A stretch of 64,000 bases of DNA. It comes from Pimelobacter simplex (GTDB lineage Bacteria; Actinomycetota; Actinomycetes; Propionibacteriales; Nocardioidaceae). Both the position numbers and the translations under genes were made by a program. The stretch lies in assembly GCA_016803235.1 (NCBI GenBank), contig JADCLI010000016.1, forward strand, positions 46,405 to 110,404. The letters are read 5' to 3'. Shown one piece after another: positions 17,724 to 26,433 of this stretch. The stretch's first letter is position 1; each line of letters opens with the position of its first letter. The notes under the pieces are model-generated. The model worked only from the letters and a program-made list of their open reading frames with translations, ran no database searches and was not told the DNA's origin.

Positions 17724-18380
17724 TCAGGCCCCGACCTGCTCGCCCGCGTCGCGGATCCGACCGGTGATCTTCTCGCCGTCGCCCCGCTCGACGTAGCAGA
17801 AGAAGGCGTCGCCGCTCTCCGGCTCGTCCGCATAGGCGTCGACCTCGACGCGTGGGACGTACTCGGTCCTGAGCGCATCGACGTAGGCAGGGTCCAGGCC
17901 CGGCAGGCCACCGCAGAACTCGTGCCACGAGAGCTCGTCGTAGCGCGCGACCATGCCGTCGTCGAACCGGCCGGCCCAGATCACCTCGCCCGCGTGCGGG
18001 TCGCTGCAGCTGGCCTTGATGGGGTCGCCGAGGAAGTCGATGTCGATGCATTGTCCGGCGCGGGCCTCGTCCTCCCAGACGGTGCGGCTGCCCATCACGC
18101 CGGCGAAGACGACGAACCCGATGCCCGCCAGCAGCGCGACCACACCCACGACGACGCCGGTCACGGCCGCCCAGCGCCCCGAGCGCCGACCCTCGCGGGT
18201 GCGCACGATCCCGGCGATGCCCAGCCCGATCCCCACGGGGGCCGCGCAGCAGGTGAGCGAGCAGACGAGGGCGGCGATCGACAGGCCGTCGTACGGGGGC
18301 CGCGACCGGTACGACGGGCCGTCGTACGGGTTCGGGCCCGGCTCGTAGGACGGGTAGCCGCCGCCGTACGGGTTGGTCAT
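17724..18380 (-). CDS. DUF4190 membrane protein with exported C-terminal domain
   Basis: 218 residues. Gly/Pro/Tyr-rich cytoplasmic tail (YGGGYPSYEPGPNPYDGPSY), a DUF4190 two-helix membrane unit (LSIAALVCSLTCCAAPVGIG and VVVGVVALLAGIGFVVFAG), then an external domain with four cysteines (CIDID, CSDPHAG, FCGG, FCYV) like the septum-formation family of actinobacterial surface proteins. Function unknown. Likely paralogue of the next gene, 18 bases upstream. Weak ribosome site. Confidence 0.8.
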   Translation of the reverse strand: MTNPYGGGYPSYEPGPNPYDGPSYRSRPPYDGLSIAALVCSLTCCAAPVGIGLGIAGIVRTREGRRSGRWAAVTGVVVGVVALLAGIGFVVFAGVMGSRTVWEDEARAGQCIDIDFLGDPIKASCSDPHAGEVIWAGRFDDGMVARYDELSWHEFCGGLPGLDPAYVDALRTEYVPRVEVDAYADEPESGDAFFCYVERGDGEKITGRIRDAGEQVGA

Positions 18381-18398
18381 CCGGGAGGGCCGATCAGG

Positions 18399-19112
18399 TC
18401 AGAGGATCGGCTCGGTGAGCTCGTCGTCGGGCTGCACGTAGCAGACCAGGTGGTCGCCCACCGAGACGTCCTCGGGGTCCTCGATGACGGCATTGACGTC
18501 CTGGGCGTACGGCGCGAGCTTGGCCAGGTCGTCGGGGTCGATCGCCTCGACGCAGTAGGCGGCCATGCTGTCCGCGACCTCGTCGAGGTTGTCGGAGGTG
18601 ACCTTCGCGATGCCGACGATCTCGGCGTCGTGCTCCTCGGTGCACTTCTTCTCGCGGAGGAACACGGTGCCGTCCTCCTCGTCGATGTCGACGCACTGGC
18701 CGACCTCGGCGTTGCCGGGTGTGACGACGGAGTCGGCGAAGACGAAGATCACGACACCCAGGACCGCCGTGCCGATCGACATGAGGAGACCGATCACGAT
18801 GCCGGCGATGGCCAGCCCGCGCCCCTTGCGCTGACCGCCCTTGGTGCGGGACAGGCCCACGAAGCCCAGGATCACGCCGAGCGGCGCGAGGCAGCACAGG
18901 AGGCTGGTCACCAGCGCGGCGATGGAGATCCCGTCGGTCTTCGGCGGCATCGGGTCGGAACCGCCGGGGAAGGCCCCGGGGGCGCCGTACCCGCCACCGG
19001 CGCCGGACGCGTACGGCGCGGGCGGGGGCGGCGCCGGCTGGCCGTAGGGGTTCGGCGGCTGGTTCTGGCCGTACGGGTTCTGCGGCGGGTTCTGGCCGTA
19101 GGGGTCGCTCAC
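18399..19112 (-). CDS. DUF4190 membrane protein, paralogue of its neighbour
   Basis: 237 residues from GTG 19112 (AGGG about 9 bases upstream; GTG 19121 is an alternative). N-terminal repeats of NPYGQ with proline runs, a DUF4190 helix pair (ISIAALVTSLLCCLAPLGVI and IGLLMSIGTAVLGVVIFVFA), and an acidic external domain with cysteine pairs in QCVDIDEEDGTVFLREKKC, YCVEAIDP and LVCYVQPDD. Same layout as the downstream gene, so the two probably arose by duplication. Function unknown; a surface or septal role is only a guess. Confidence 0.8.
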   Translation of the reverse strand: MSDPYGQNPPQNPYGQNQPPNPYGQPAPPPPAPYASGAGGGYGAPGAFPGGSDPMPPKTDGISIAALVTSLLCCLAPLGVILGFVGLSRTKGGQRKGRGLAIAGIVIGLLMSIGTAVLGVVIFVFADSVVTPGNAEVGQCVDIDEEDGTVFLREKKCTEEHDAEIVGIAKVTSDNLDEVADSMAAYCVEAIDPDDLAKLAPYAQDVNAVIEDPEDVSVGDHLVCYVQPDDELTEPIL

Positions 19113-19208
19113 CGGCGTCACCCTAGTGGCCTTCACGGGTCGAGGGGGCCGAATGCGCCTGCGGTACTGTTCTGCGGGCACCCAGCTGACCCTTTCGTGA
19201 GGACGAGG

Positions 19209-19490
19209 ATGATCGACCAGCAGTCGCCCGAAGCATGGCGTGAGCGGGTGTTCGCGGCTGACGAGGAGCTGCTCGCCCGACACGCCGAGCTGGTCGCGAT
19301 CGACAACGTGATCGGCCTCGAGGCCCAGGTCGCGCGCCTCCAGCACGACCTGAAGAAGGCCAAGGAGCGCACCAAGGACCTGCAGGCGCTCGTCCGCGCC
19401 CGCGACGAGGAGCTCGCGGCGATGCGCGCCTCGCGCTCCTGGCGAGTCGGGCGGGCGCTCGTGCGGCCCCTGTCGAGGCTGCGGGGATGA
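19209..19490 (+). CDS. Small coiled-coil protein heading the glycan island
   Basis: 93 residues. A long amphipathic helix (about residues 20-75, ELVAIDNVIGLEAQVARLQH through KERTKDLQALVRARDEELA) ends in ASRSWRVGRALVRPLSRLRG. That SRSWR...P...R tail is often seen at the ends of proteins in polysaccharide clusters. ATG 19209 has GAGG immediately upstream. Overlaps the next glycosyltransferase by 4 bases. A TACTGT -10 candidate lies about 45 bases before the start. Possibly an oligomerisation or membrane-association partner for the glycosyltransferase; function not established. Confidence 0.75.
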   Translation: MIDQQSPEAWRERVFAADEELLARHAELVAIDNVIGLEAQVARLQHDLKKAKERTKDLQALVRARDEELAAMRASRSWRVGRALVRPLSRLRG

Positions 19491-21118
19491 CGGCGGCACC
19501 CCTCTTCTCCGTCGTCACACCGGTCTACGACCCGCCTCCTGCGGTGCTCGTCGCCGCGGTCGAGTCGGTGCTCGCCCAGACCTTCCGCGACTGGGAGCTG
19601 ATCCTCGTCGACGACGCGTCGACGGACCCGGAGGTACGCCGGACCCTGCGCGAGCAGGCGGCCCGCGACCCCCGGGTCAAGCTCGTCGAGCGCCCGACCA
19701 ACGGCCACATCGTTGCCGCGTCCAACGACGGGGTCGCCGCCGCGGCGGGCACCTTCGTCGCCTTCCTCGACCACGACGACCTCCTCGCGCCCGACGCGCT
19801 CGCCGTCAACGCACGCCGGATCGCCGAGCACGACGACGTCGACTACCTCTACTCCGACGAGGACCGGATCCGGGAGGACGGTCGGTTCGCCGACCCCTTC
19901 CACAAGCCGGACTGGTCACCCGAACGACTGCGCAGCCAGAACTACTGCAACCACTTCTCGGTGATGCGCGCATCGCTGGTGCGGGAGGTGGGCGGGTTCC
20001 GCGAGGGCTTCGAGGGGGCGCAGGACCACGACCTGGTCCTCCGTGTCACCGAGCAGGCGCGGCGGATCGTGCACATCCCACAGGTTCTCTACCACTGGCG
20101 TGTCCTGCCCGGCTCGGTCGCCGGTGACGGTGGGGCGAAGCCCTATGCCCTCGAGGCAGGACGACGAGCGGTCCAGGACCACCTGGCACGCGTCGGGATC
20201 GCCGGCACCGTCGAGCTCGTGGGCCCGGGCCGCTACCACACGCGGCGAGTTCTGCCGCCGGAGCGTCGGGTCAGCGTCGTCATCCCCACCCGCGGGTCCA
20301 CCTCGCTCCTGTGGGGGCGGCGTACGACGCTCGTCACGCGGGCGGTGCGGTCGGCCCTCGCGACCACCCGGCACGCCAACCTCGAGATCGTCGTGGTCTA
20401 CGACACCGACACCCCCGACGCGGTCCTGGCAGAGCTCCACGAGATCGCGGGGGAGCGTCTGGTCCTCGTGCCGTACGACGAGCCGTTCAACTACAGCCAC
20501 AAGGTCAACCTGGGAGTGCTGGCGTCGACAGGCGACCGTCTGCTCATCCTCAACGACGACGTCGAGGTCCGCAGCGACCAGTGGCTCGAGGAGCTCATCG
20601 CGCCGCTGGAGCAGCCCGACGTGGGCATGACGGGGGCTCGTCTCCTCTACTCCAGCACCGCGGTCCAGCACGTCGGTCTGGCGTTCTCCCACGGTCGGTA
20701 CGTCCACCCCTACAAGAAGTCACCGGCCGACCTGCAGGGCGGCTGGGGCAAGACGGCGGTGATCGACCGCGAGGTGAGCGGCGTCACCGGGGCCTGCGTG
20801 GGCATCCGGCGCGAGGTCTACTTCGAGGTCGGCGGGCACACCGAGCAGCTCCGCGAGGACTACAACGACGTCGACTTCAGCTACAAGGTGGCCACCGCCG
20901 GCTACCGCATCCTCTTCCTGGCCCACTGCGAGCTCTTCCACTTCGAGTCCCAGACCCGCGAGGCGATCCCGAACCCCGATGACACGCGGTTCCTTCGCCG
21001 TCGTTGGGGCATCCCCTGGCGCGATCGCTACACGCCCGTCTACCCCAACCTGCCGCGCCCCGAGGATCGTGACATCGCGCTCACGAGGCCGCGGCCGGCG
21101 AAGGAAGGTCGATCGTGA
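19487..21118 (+). CDS. Tandem-domain GT2 glycosyltransferase
   Basis: 543 residues with two GT-A domains. The first starts SVVTPVYDPPPAVLVAAVES and has the metal motif FVAFLDHDDLLAPDAL. The second begins VSVVIPTRGS (about residue 260) with LLILNDDVEV and a GACVGIRREVYFEVGG acceptor segment. Cytosolic; transfers sugars from nucleotide donors to a growing surface polysaccharide. Two active sites could build a repeating disaccharide. ATG overlaps the upstream stop (ATGA) and its own end overlaps the methyltransferase by 4 bases. Confidence 0.9.
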   Translation: MTAAPLFSVVTPVYDPPPAVLVAAVESVLAQTFRDWELILVDDASTDPEVRRTLREQAARDPRVKLVERPTNGHIVAASNDGVAAAAGTFVAFLDHDDLLAPDALAVNARRIAEHDDVDYLYSDEDRIREDGRFADPFHKPDWSPERLRSQNYCNHFSVMRASLVREVGGFREGFEGAQDHDLVLRVTEQARRIVHIPQVLYHWRVLPGSVAGDGGAKPYALEAGRRAVQDHLARVGIAGTVELVGPGRYHTRRVLPPERRVSVVIPTRGSTSLLWGRRTTLVTRAVRSALATTRHANLEIVVVYDTDTPDAVLAELHEIAGERLVLVPYDEPFNYSHKVNLGVLASTGDRLLILNDDVEVRSDQWLEELIAPLEQPDVGMTGARLLYSSTAVQHVGLAFSHGRYVHPYKKSPADLQGGWGKTAVIDREVSGVTGACVGIRREVYFEVGGHTEQLREDYNDVDFSYKVATAGYRILFLAHCELFHFESQTREAIPNPDDTRFLRRRWGIPWRDRYTPVYPNLPRPEDRDIALTRPRPAKEGRS

Positions 21119-22182
21119 CCGTTTCCAAGAGCGACATCGCGCAGCGCGCCCCCCGGCGACGCTCGGCCGTGCGCACCGCGAAGAGGGTGCTGGGCAAGCT
21201 CACCGATGGCGAAGCGCCGTCGTCGAGCGCGCTGCGGCGCATCGCCATCCGTCCGCTGCGGAGCGTGCTGCACACCCACGAGTCGAAGTTCCGCCTGCTC
21301 GGTGACGGGTTGGTCGACGTCGGGGGCATCGTCGACGACGACCGGCGCCGTGCCACCGAGCGTATCCGCGAGCTGCGGGCACGCGTGAAGGACCTCGAGC
21401 GGCGCCTGAGCGACCTCGAGCCCCTGCATGGCCGCGTCGACGAGCTCGCTCGCCGCCTCGACTCCACGGACGGGGCCGTCCTGCGACTCGACGCCGAGCA
21501 GCAGGCGACGCCCTACGTCGCGCCCGGGACCCAGGTGCGTGCCACCACGGACGGCGGTACGGAGGTCCTCGCCCTGGGCGCGGACAACGGCTCCGACTAC
21601 GCCGACTTCGAGGACACCTACCGCGGGAGCGAGGAGTTCGTCCGGGACCGGCTGGCGTCGTACGTCGGGCTCGTCGGCGACGGACCGGTCCTCGATCTCG
21701 GCTGTGGACGCGGCGAGTTCCTCGAGCTGATGGCGGCTGCCGGCGTTCCGGCCCGCGGTGTCGACCTCGACGAGAGCATGGCGGCTCGTGCCCGTGCCAA
21801 GGGCCTGGACGTCTCCACTGGCGACGGTCTCGCCCTGCTGCGCGACATCCCCCGAGGGACGCTGGGAGCTGTCACGTCCTTCCAGGTCATCGAGCACATC
21901 CCGGTGCCGCTGGTCCGTGAGCTCTTCGTCGGCGCTGCTGCCGCGCTGCGGCCCGGCGGTGTCCTGGTCGCGGAGACGGTCAACCCGCACTCCCCGGCCG
22001 CGCTCAAGACGTTCTGGCTCGACCTCACGCACGTCCGGCCGCTCTTCCCGGAGTCGTTGCTCTTCCTGGCCCGCGAGGTGGGCTTCGAGGAGGCCTGGAT
22101 CCACCTTCCGCAGGGGACCGGCGACCTCGACCGTGACCTGCGTCTCTGCGGAGAGTTCGCCCTGGTCGCGCGCAAGGCGTAG
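21115..22182 (+). CDS. Coiled-coil plus SAM methyltransferase, WbdD-like
   Basis: 355 residues. Basic N-terminus, a coiled coil about residues 80-125 (ATERIRELRARVKDLERRLS), then FEDTYRGSEEFVRDRLASYV followed by motif I VLDLGCGRGEFLELM (about residue 193) and SFQVIEHIP. The YRGSEE preface is typical of WbdD-like methyltransferases that cap polysaccharide chains. Here no kinase domain follows. Starts at GTG 21115, coupled to the tandem glycosyltransferase. Probably methylates the glycan, possibly ending chain growth (inference). Confidence 0.85.
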   Translation: MTVSKSDIAQRAPRRRSAVRTAKRVLGKLTDGEAPSSSALRRIAIRPLRSVLHTHESKFRLLGDGLVDVGGIVDDDRRRATERIRELRARVKDLERRLSDLEPLHGRVDELARRLDSTDGAVLRLDAEQQATPYVAPGTQVRATTDGGTEVLALGADNGSDYADFEDTYRGSEEFVRDRLASYVGLVGDGPVLDLGCGRGEFLELMAAAGVPARGVDLDESMAARARAKGLDVSTGDGLALLRDIPRGTLGAVTSFQVIEHIPVPLVRELFVGAAAALRPGGVLVAETVNPHSPAALKTFWLDLTHVRPLFPESLLFLAREVGFEEAWIHLPQGTGDLDRDLRLCGEFALVARKA

Positions 22183-22230
22183 CCGCCACGCCGAGCGTTC
22201 GGGAGATTTGCCCGCACTGGCGGTGAGACC

Positions 22231-22236
22231 TACGGT
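22231..22236 (+). promoter_or_regulatory. -10 element before the second GT2 gene, leaderless type
   Basis: TACGGT, then 6 bases, then GTG 22243, with no ribosome site. Lies in the 60-base gap after the methyltransferase, suggesting a second transcription unit within the island. Confidence 0.45.
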
Positions 22237-22242
22237 GACCGC

Positions 22243-23079
22243 GTGCCGTCGGTCTCCATCGTCATCCCCGCCTTCCGGAACGCTCGGTACATCAACGAGA
22301 CCGTCGAGTCCGCGCTCGGCCAGACCTACGCCGACATCGAGGTCGTGATCGCCGACCACAGCTCGGACGACGGCACCTGGGAGGCGATCCAGCGATACGC
22401 GGGTGACCCTCGCGTCCGGCTGATGCGTACCCCGGCTGGCGGCGGCGCAAAGGCGAACTGGAACGCGGTGACAGCTGCGGCCACGGCCACGTACGTCAAG
22501 CTGTTGTGCGGAGACGACCTGATCGCGCCCACGTGCGTCGAGCGGCAGGTCGAAGCCCTCGAGAAGAACCCGACTGCGGTGGCCGTCGCCGCGCGCCGCG
22601 ACCTCATCGACCCGGCGGGGGAGGTGCTGCTGTCCGGCCGGGGGATCGATCCGCTCGACGGCTTGGTCACCGGCCGCGACGCGATCCGCGCCCTGGTCCG
22701 TGCCGGGACGAACCTCCTCGGCGAGCCCGGCTGCGTCCTCATCCGCCGCGAGGTCCTGGAGCAGGTGGGCGGCTGGCTCGATCCGTACCCGTACCTGATC
22801 GACCAGTTCACCTACATGAGCGTGCTCGAGCACGGTGATCTCGTGGCCCTGCCCGAGACCCTCGCCAGCTTCCGGGTCAGCAACACCCAATGGAGCGTGC
22901 GTCTCGCGTCCGACCAGAGCCGGCAGGCCGCAGGCACGCACCGGTACTTCCACACCCGGCTCCCGCAGACGGTCAGCCGGGGTGACGTCGCGCTGGGCAA
23001 CGCACGGGCCCGGGCGACGGCCCTGATGCGCCGCGCGGCCTACATCGTGTGGCGCAAGAGGATGAAGGGCGCGGCGTGA
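22243..23079 (+). CDS. GT2-family glycosyltransferase
   Basis: 278 residues. GT-A fold: SVSIVIPAFRNARYINETVE at the start, EVVIADHSSDDGTWEAI, and LLCGDDLIAPTCVE as the nucleotide-sugar/metal segment (the usual DxD is GDD). EVLEQVGGWLDPYPYLIDQF is the acceptor-side motif. A C-terminal basic helix RRAAYIVWRKRMKG may touch the membrane. GTG 22243. Overlaps the following membrane protein by 4 bases. Sugar and acceptor unknown. Confidence 0.88.
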   Translation: MPSVSIVIPAFRNARYINETVESALGQTYADIEVVIADHSSDDGTWEAIQRYAGDPRVRLMRTPAGGGAKANWNAVTAAATATYVKLLCGDDLIAPTCVERQVEALEKNPTAVAVAARRDLIDPAGEVLLSGRGIDPLDGLVTGRDAIRALVRAGTNLLGEPGCVLIRREVLEQVGGWLDPYPYLIDQFTYMSVLEHGDLVALPETLASFRVSNTQWSVRLASDQSRQAAGTHRYFHTRLPQTVSRGDVALGNARARATALMRRAAYIVWRKRMKGAA

Positions 23080-25379
23080 AGGAGCGCATCGATCCGTCGC
23101 GCTTCCTCGGCCCGGCCGCCTACGTCGCCCAAGCCGTCCTGTCGGGACTCATCGCCTACCGGATCCTCGGGTTCATGGGACGCCCCTTCGCGGTACCGCT
23201 GGTCTACCGCAGCGACGCGCTCGCCGGCGGGTCGCAGGTCAAGGCGACCCTCGAGGGCGGCTGGTACGAGACCAACCGCCTGCTCGGGGCGCCGTACACC
23301 CAGAACCTCCACGACTTCCCGGTCGCCGACAACCTCCAGTTCGCCCTGGCCAAGACCTTCGGGCTGTTCAGTGACCAGTGGGGCGCCGTCTACAACGCGT
23401 GCTACCTGGTCACCTACCCCCTGACCGCGATGGCCGCGATGTGGTTCCTGCGGGTCGTGGGCGCTCGGCTGGCCAGCTCGTTCTTCATGGGCCTGCTGTA
23501 CGCGTTCACGCCGTACCACTTCTTCCACGGCCAGCCGCATCTCGCCCTGTCGATGCTCTTCGTCGTCCCGCTCTTCGCAGCCCTGCTGTTCAAGATCGTC
23601 GACGAGCGACCCATCTGGGTCCGGCGCCCCGGGACCCGCTGGTTCAACCCGCTCGGTCACCTGACCGCGACCTCGCTCGGAACGGTCGCGATCCTCGTGC
23701 TCATCGGCTCGACGAGCTCGTACTACTCGGTCTTCGGGCTCATCCTCATGAGCGTGGCAGTCGTGGTCAGCGCACTGCGCAGGAACTTCGCGCTGTCGGG
23801 CCACGGCGTGGTCGCCATGGGTGTGCTGATCGCGGTCATGATCGCGAACATGGCGCCGGACATCCTCTACCAGCGTTCCGAGGGCGCCAGCCCCGCGGCC
23901 TTCGCGCGGGAGCCGCTCGAGTCCGAGATGTACGCCTTCAAGCTGGCGGGCCTCGTGCTGCCGGTTCCGTGGCACCGGATCGTGTCGTTCGCAGAGTTCC
24001 GCTCCGACTACAACGCGACGTTCCCCCTCCCTTCGGAGAGCCCGGCGCTCGGCGCGGTGGCCGCGGCCGGGTTCCTGTACCTCCTCCTGCTGCCCCTGGT
24101 CGTGGCCGTCGTCCGCCGACGCCTCCAGGTACACGGCCCCTTCGGGCGCAGCCAGCGGATCCTCTCGCTGTTCGCCGTCGTCGCGTTCCTGTGCGGCACG
24201 ATCGGCGGGTTCGGGACCCTGTTCGCGCTGTTCGTGTCGCCCGACATCCGGGCGTGGAACCGGATCATCGTCTACCTCGCCCTGTTCTCGCTCGCATCCG
24301 TGGCGTTGCTCGTCGACGCCGTACTGGGCTGGCTGGACAAGCGCCGTTCCGGCCTGCGACCGGCCGTCGGCCGGGTGCTCGCGGTCGGCGTGTGCGGCGT
24401 GATCGCGCTCGGTGGCCTGTACGACGCGACCCCACCGCGGAAGTGGAACGCGGACCCGGCTGTGCTGCGCGCCTGGGGCAACGACGTCGACTACGTCGCG
24501 CGGATCGAGGAGCGGATGCCGAAGGGCTCGAGCATCTTCGAGCTGCCCGTGATGGCATTCCCCGAGTCCGAGCCGATCCACCGGATGGAGGACTACGAAG
24601 CGATTCGTCCCTACCTCCACTCAAGCCGACTGCGCTGGAGCTACGGCGGGGTCAAGGGGCGTCCGCAGGCGGACTGGCAGACGGCCGCTGCCGAGATGGA
24701 CACCCCCGTCCTGATGACGGCGGTCGCTGCGGCGGGCTTCACCGGCCTCCACGTCGACCGCTTCGGCTACGGCCGCGGGGCGGTTCGCGAGCTCGAGGAC
24801 CAGCTGGACGAGCTGTTCGGCCGACCGATCGTGAGCCGCAACAAGAGGTTCGTCTTCTACGACATGCGCGACTTCGCGGCTGCGGCCGAGCAGGCCTACG
24901 GTGCCACCGAGTGGGAGCGGATCGGCGAGCACCTCGTCGACGTCCCGCACTTCTACTGGCAGTCCGGCTTCCAGAACCCCGGCCGCCCCGACGACAAGGG
25001 TCGGCTGCGGCTGATCGGCTCCGTCCCGGCGCCCGAGGGCATCATCGACAACCCGGGAGCGCCGCTTCCGATGAGGTTCTCGTTCACGGTGGGAGCGGTG
25101 GGCGTCAAGACACCCACCACAGTCACCCTCGGTTGGCCGGACGGCAGCCGCGAGACGGTGCGCGTCGGCCCTGCGGGCACAGCCGTCGAGCGGGAGGTCG
25201 TCATCCCGTCCGGGGAGTCGCGCCTGACGTTGACGGGCGTCGTCGGCGCGTTGAGCGTGAACCTGTTCGACTTCACCATGGTCGACCCGGTCCTCGCGGA
25301 TCTGGAGGTGCGTGGTCCGGCGGCGGCTCTGGCCCCGGCGCCCGACCGCGCCGATCGTTCGCCCAAGCGCGCTGGCTGA
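23076..25379 (+). CDS. Large polytopic membrane protein, GT-C-like
   Basis: 767 residues from GTG 23076, which overlaps the upstream stop. About eleven hydrophobic helices in the first 440 residues, then a roughly 320-residue exported domain. The segment GAPYTQNLHDFPVADNLQFA in the first external loop and LLYAFTPYHFFHGQPHLALS match a widespread family of uncharacterised surface-polysaccharide membrane proteins with GT-C architecture. These use polyprenyl-phosphate sugars outside the cell. The next gene encodes a GtrB/DPM1-like enzyme that would make such a donor, so the two probably act in sequence (inference). Confidence 0.8.
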   Translation: MKERIDPSRFLGPAAYVAQAVLSGLIAYRILGFMGRPFAVPLVYRSDALAGGSQVKATLEGGWYETNRLLGAPYTQNLHDFPVADNLQFALAKTFGLFSDQWGAVYNACYLVTYPLTAMAAMWFLRVVGARLASSFFMGLLYAFTPYHFFHGQPHLALSMLFVVPLFAALLFKIVDERPIWVRRPGTRWFNPLGHLTATSLGTVAILVLIGSTSSYYSVFGLILMSVAVVVSALRRNFALSGHGVVAMGVLIAVMIANMAPDILYQRSEGASPAAFAREPLESEMYAFKLAGLVLPVPWHRIVSFAEFRSDYNATFPLPSESPALGAVAAAGFLYLLLLPLVVAVVRRRLQVHGPFGRSQRILSLFAVVAFLCGTIGGFGTLFALFVSPDIRAWNRIIVYLALFSLASVALLVDAVLGWLDKRRSGLRPAVGRVLAVGVCGVIALGGLYDATPPRKWNADPAVLRAWGNDVDYVARIEERMPKGSSIFELPVMAFPESEPIHRMEDYEAIRPYLHSSRLRWSYGGVKGRPQADWQTAAAEMDTPVLMTAVAAAGFTGLHVDRFGYGRGAVRELEDQLDELFGRPIVSRNKRFVFYDMRDFAAAAEQAYGATEWERIGEHLVDVPHFYWQSGFQNPGRPDDKGRLRLIGSVPAPEGIIDNPGAPLPMRFSFTVGAVGVKTPTTVTLGWPDGSRETVRVGPAGTAVEREVVIPSGESRLTLTGVVGALSVNLFDFTMVDPVLADLEVRGPAAALAPAPDRADRSPKRAG

Positions 25380-25385
25380 TAGCGT
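25380..25385 (+). promoter_or_regulatory. -10 element before the DPM1-like gene, leaderless type
   Basis: TAGCGT begins directly after the previous TGA stop and is followed by 7 bases and GTG 25393, with no Shine-Dalgarno sequence. Suggests separate or additional transcription of the last two island genes. Confidence 0.5.
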
Positions 25386-25392
25386 TTCGGGC

Positions 25393-26433
25393 GTGAGCAG
25401 CGCGCAGACAGGGGCCGATGTCGCGACCGTCCCGGTTCACACCGTGAGCGTGGTCGTGCCGGTCTACCAGGGTGAGCGCACTCTCGAGACACTCCTCGCC
25501 GAGATCGAGCCCTACTACGTCGAGCAGTCGACCCCGGCGGGTCACCGCTACGTCGTCACCGAGGTGCTGCTGGCCTACGACAACGGTCCCGACCGGTCGG
25601 CGGACGTCATCCGGCGCCTGGCCGAGAAGTCCGACAAGGTGCGCCCCGTCTGGCTCAGCCGCAACTTCGGCCAGCACGCGGCGACACTCGCGGGCATGGC
25701 GTCGTCGGGCGGTGACTGGATCGCGACCATGGACGAGGACGGCCAGCACGACCCCGCCTACCTGGCTGACCTCCTCGACACCGCGATGAGCGCTCGGGCA
25801 GGTGTCGTCTACGCCAAGCCGACCAACGCCGCGCCCCACGGCTTCCTCCGCAACGCCGCGTCGAAGGGTGCCAAGCGCGTCGTCGACGTGCTGGGCGGCA
25901 GCCAGGACATCTCGACCTTCCAGAGCTACCGCCTGGTGCTGGGCGAGATGGGCCGCAGTGTCGCCGCCTACGCCGGTGCCGGGGTCTACCTGGACGTTGC
26001 CCTGTCGTGGGTCAACGGCCGCATCGCGCAGTGCCCGATCGAGCTGCGGCAGGAGGGCGACCGTCCCTCGGGATACTCCACGCGGACGCTGCTGTCGCAC
26101 TTCTGGCGACTCGTGCTGACGTCGGGAACCCGTGGCCTGCGGGCGGTCGCTCTGCTCGGGGTCTTGTTCGGCTTCCTGGGCGTCGCATTCGCTGTGTACG
26201 CAGTTGTCGGCAGCATCATCGGCGGCATCTCGGCGCCCGGATGGACCTCCACGGTGGTGCTCATCTCGCTCGGTACGGGTGCGATCCTGCTCTCGCTCGG
26301 CGTGATCGCCGAATACCTCGGTTCGGTCGTCGGCATGGCAATGGGCCGTCCGCTCTACTTGATCAGCCACGACCCGGACGAAGGTCCCCTCGGTCGCCGG
26401 CTGCCCAGCGACGCGGCCCTGCGCGACTCGTGA
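25393..26433 (+). CDS. GtrB/DPM1-like polyprenyl-phosphate glycosyltransferase
   Basis: 346 residues. GT2 catalytic domain with TVSVVVPVYQGERTLETLLA, RNFGQHAATLAGM and the metal motif WIATMDEDGQHDP, then two C-terminal transmembrane helices (ALLGVLFGFLGVAFAVYAVV and GAILLSLGVIAEYLGSVVGM). This is the architecture of enzymes that load a sugar onto undecaprenyl or decaprenyl phosphate on the cytoplasmic face. GTG 25393 sits behind a TAGCGT box; a frame opening at 25312 overlaps the previous gene. Overlaps the epimerase by 4 bases. Confidence 0.9.
   Translation: MSSAQTGADVATVPVHTVSVVVPVYQGERTLETLLAEIEPYYVEQSTPAGHRYVVTEVLLAYDNGPDRSADVIRRLAEKSDKVRPVWLSRNFGQHAATLAGMASSGGDWIATMDEDGQHDPAYLADLLDTAMSARAGVVYAKPTNAAPHGFLRNAASKGAKRVVDVLGGSQDISTFQSYRLVLGEMGRSVAAYAGAGVYLDVALSWVNGRIAQCPIELRQEGDRPSGYSTRTLLSHFWRLVLTSGTRGLRAVALLGVLFGFLGVAFAVYAVVGSIIGGISAPGWTSTVVLISLGTGAILLSLGVIAEYLGSVVGMAMGRPLYLISHDPDEGPLGRRLPSDAALRDS

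Noticed and set aside
14582-17911. A 1109-codon open frame on the minus strand
   Set aside because: Only 14582-15700 encodes the antiporter; the rest is antisense to the radical SAM gene and is low-complexity, an effect of high GC.
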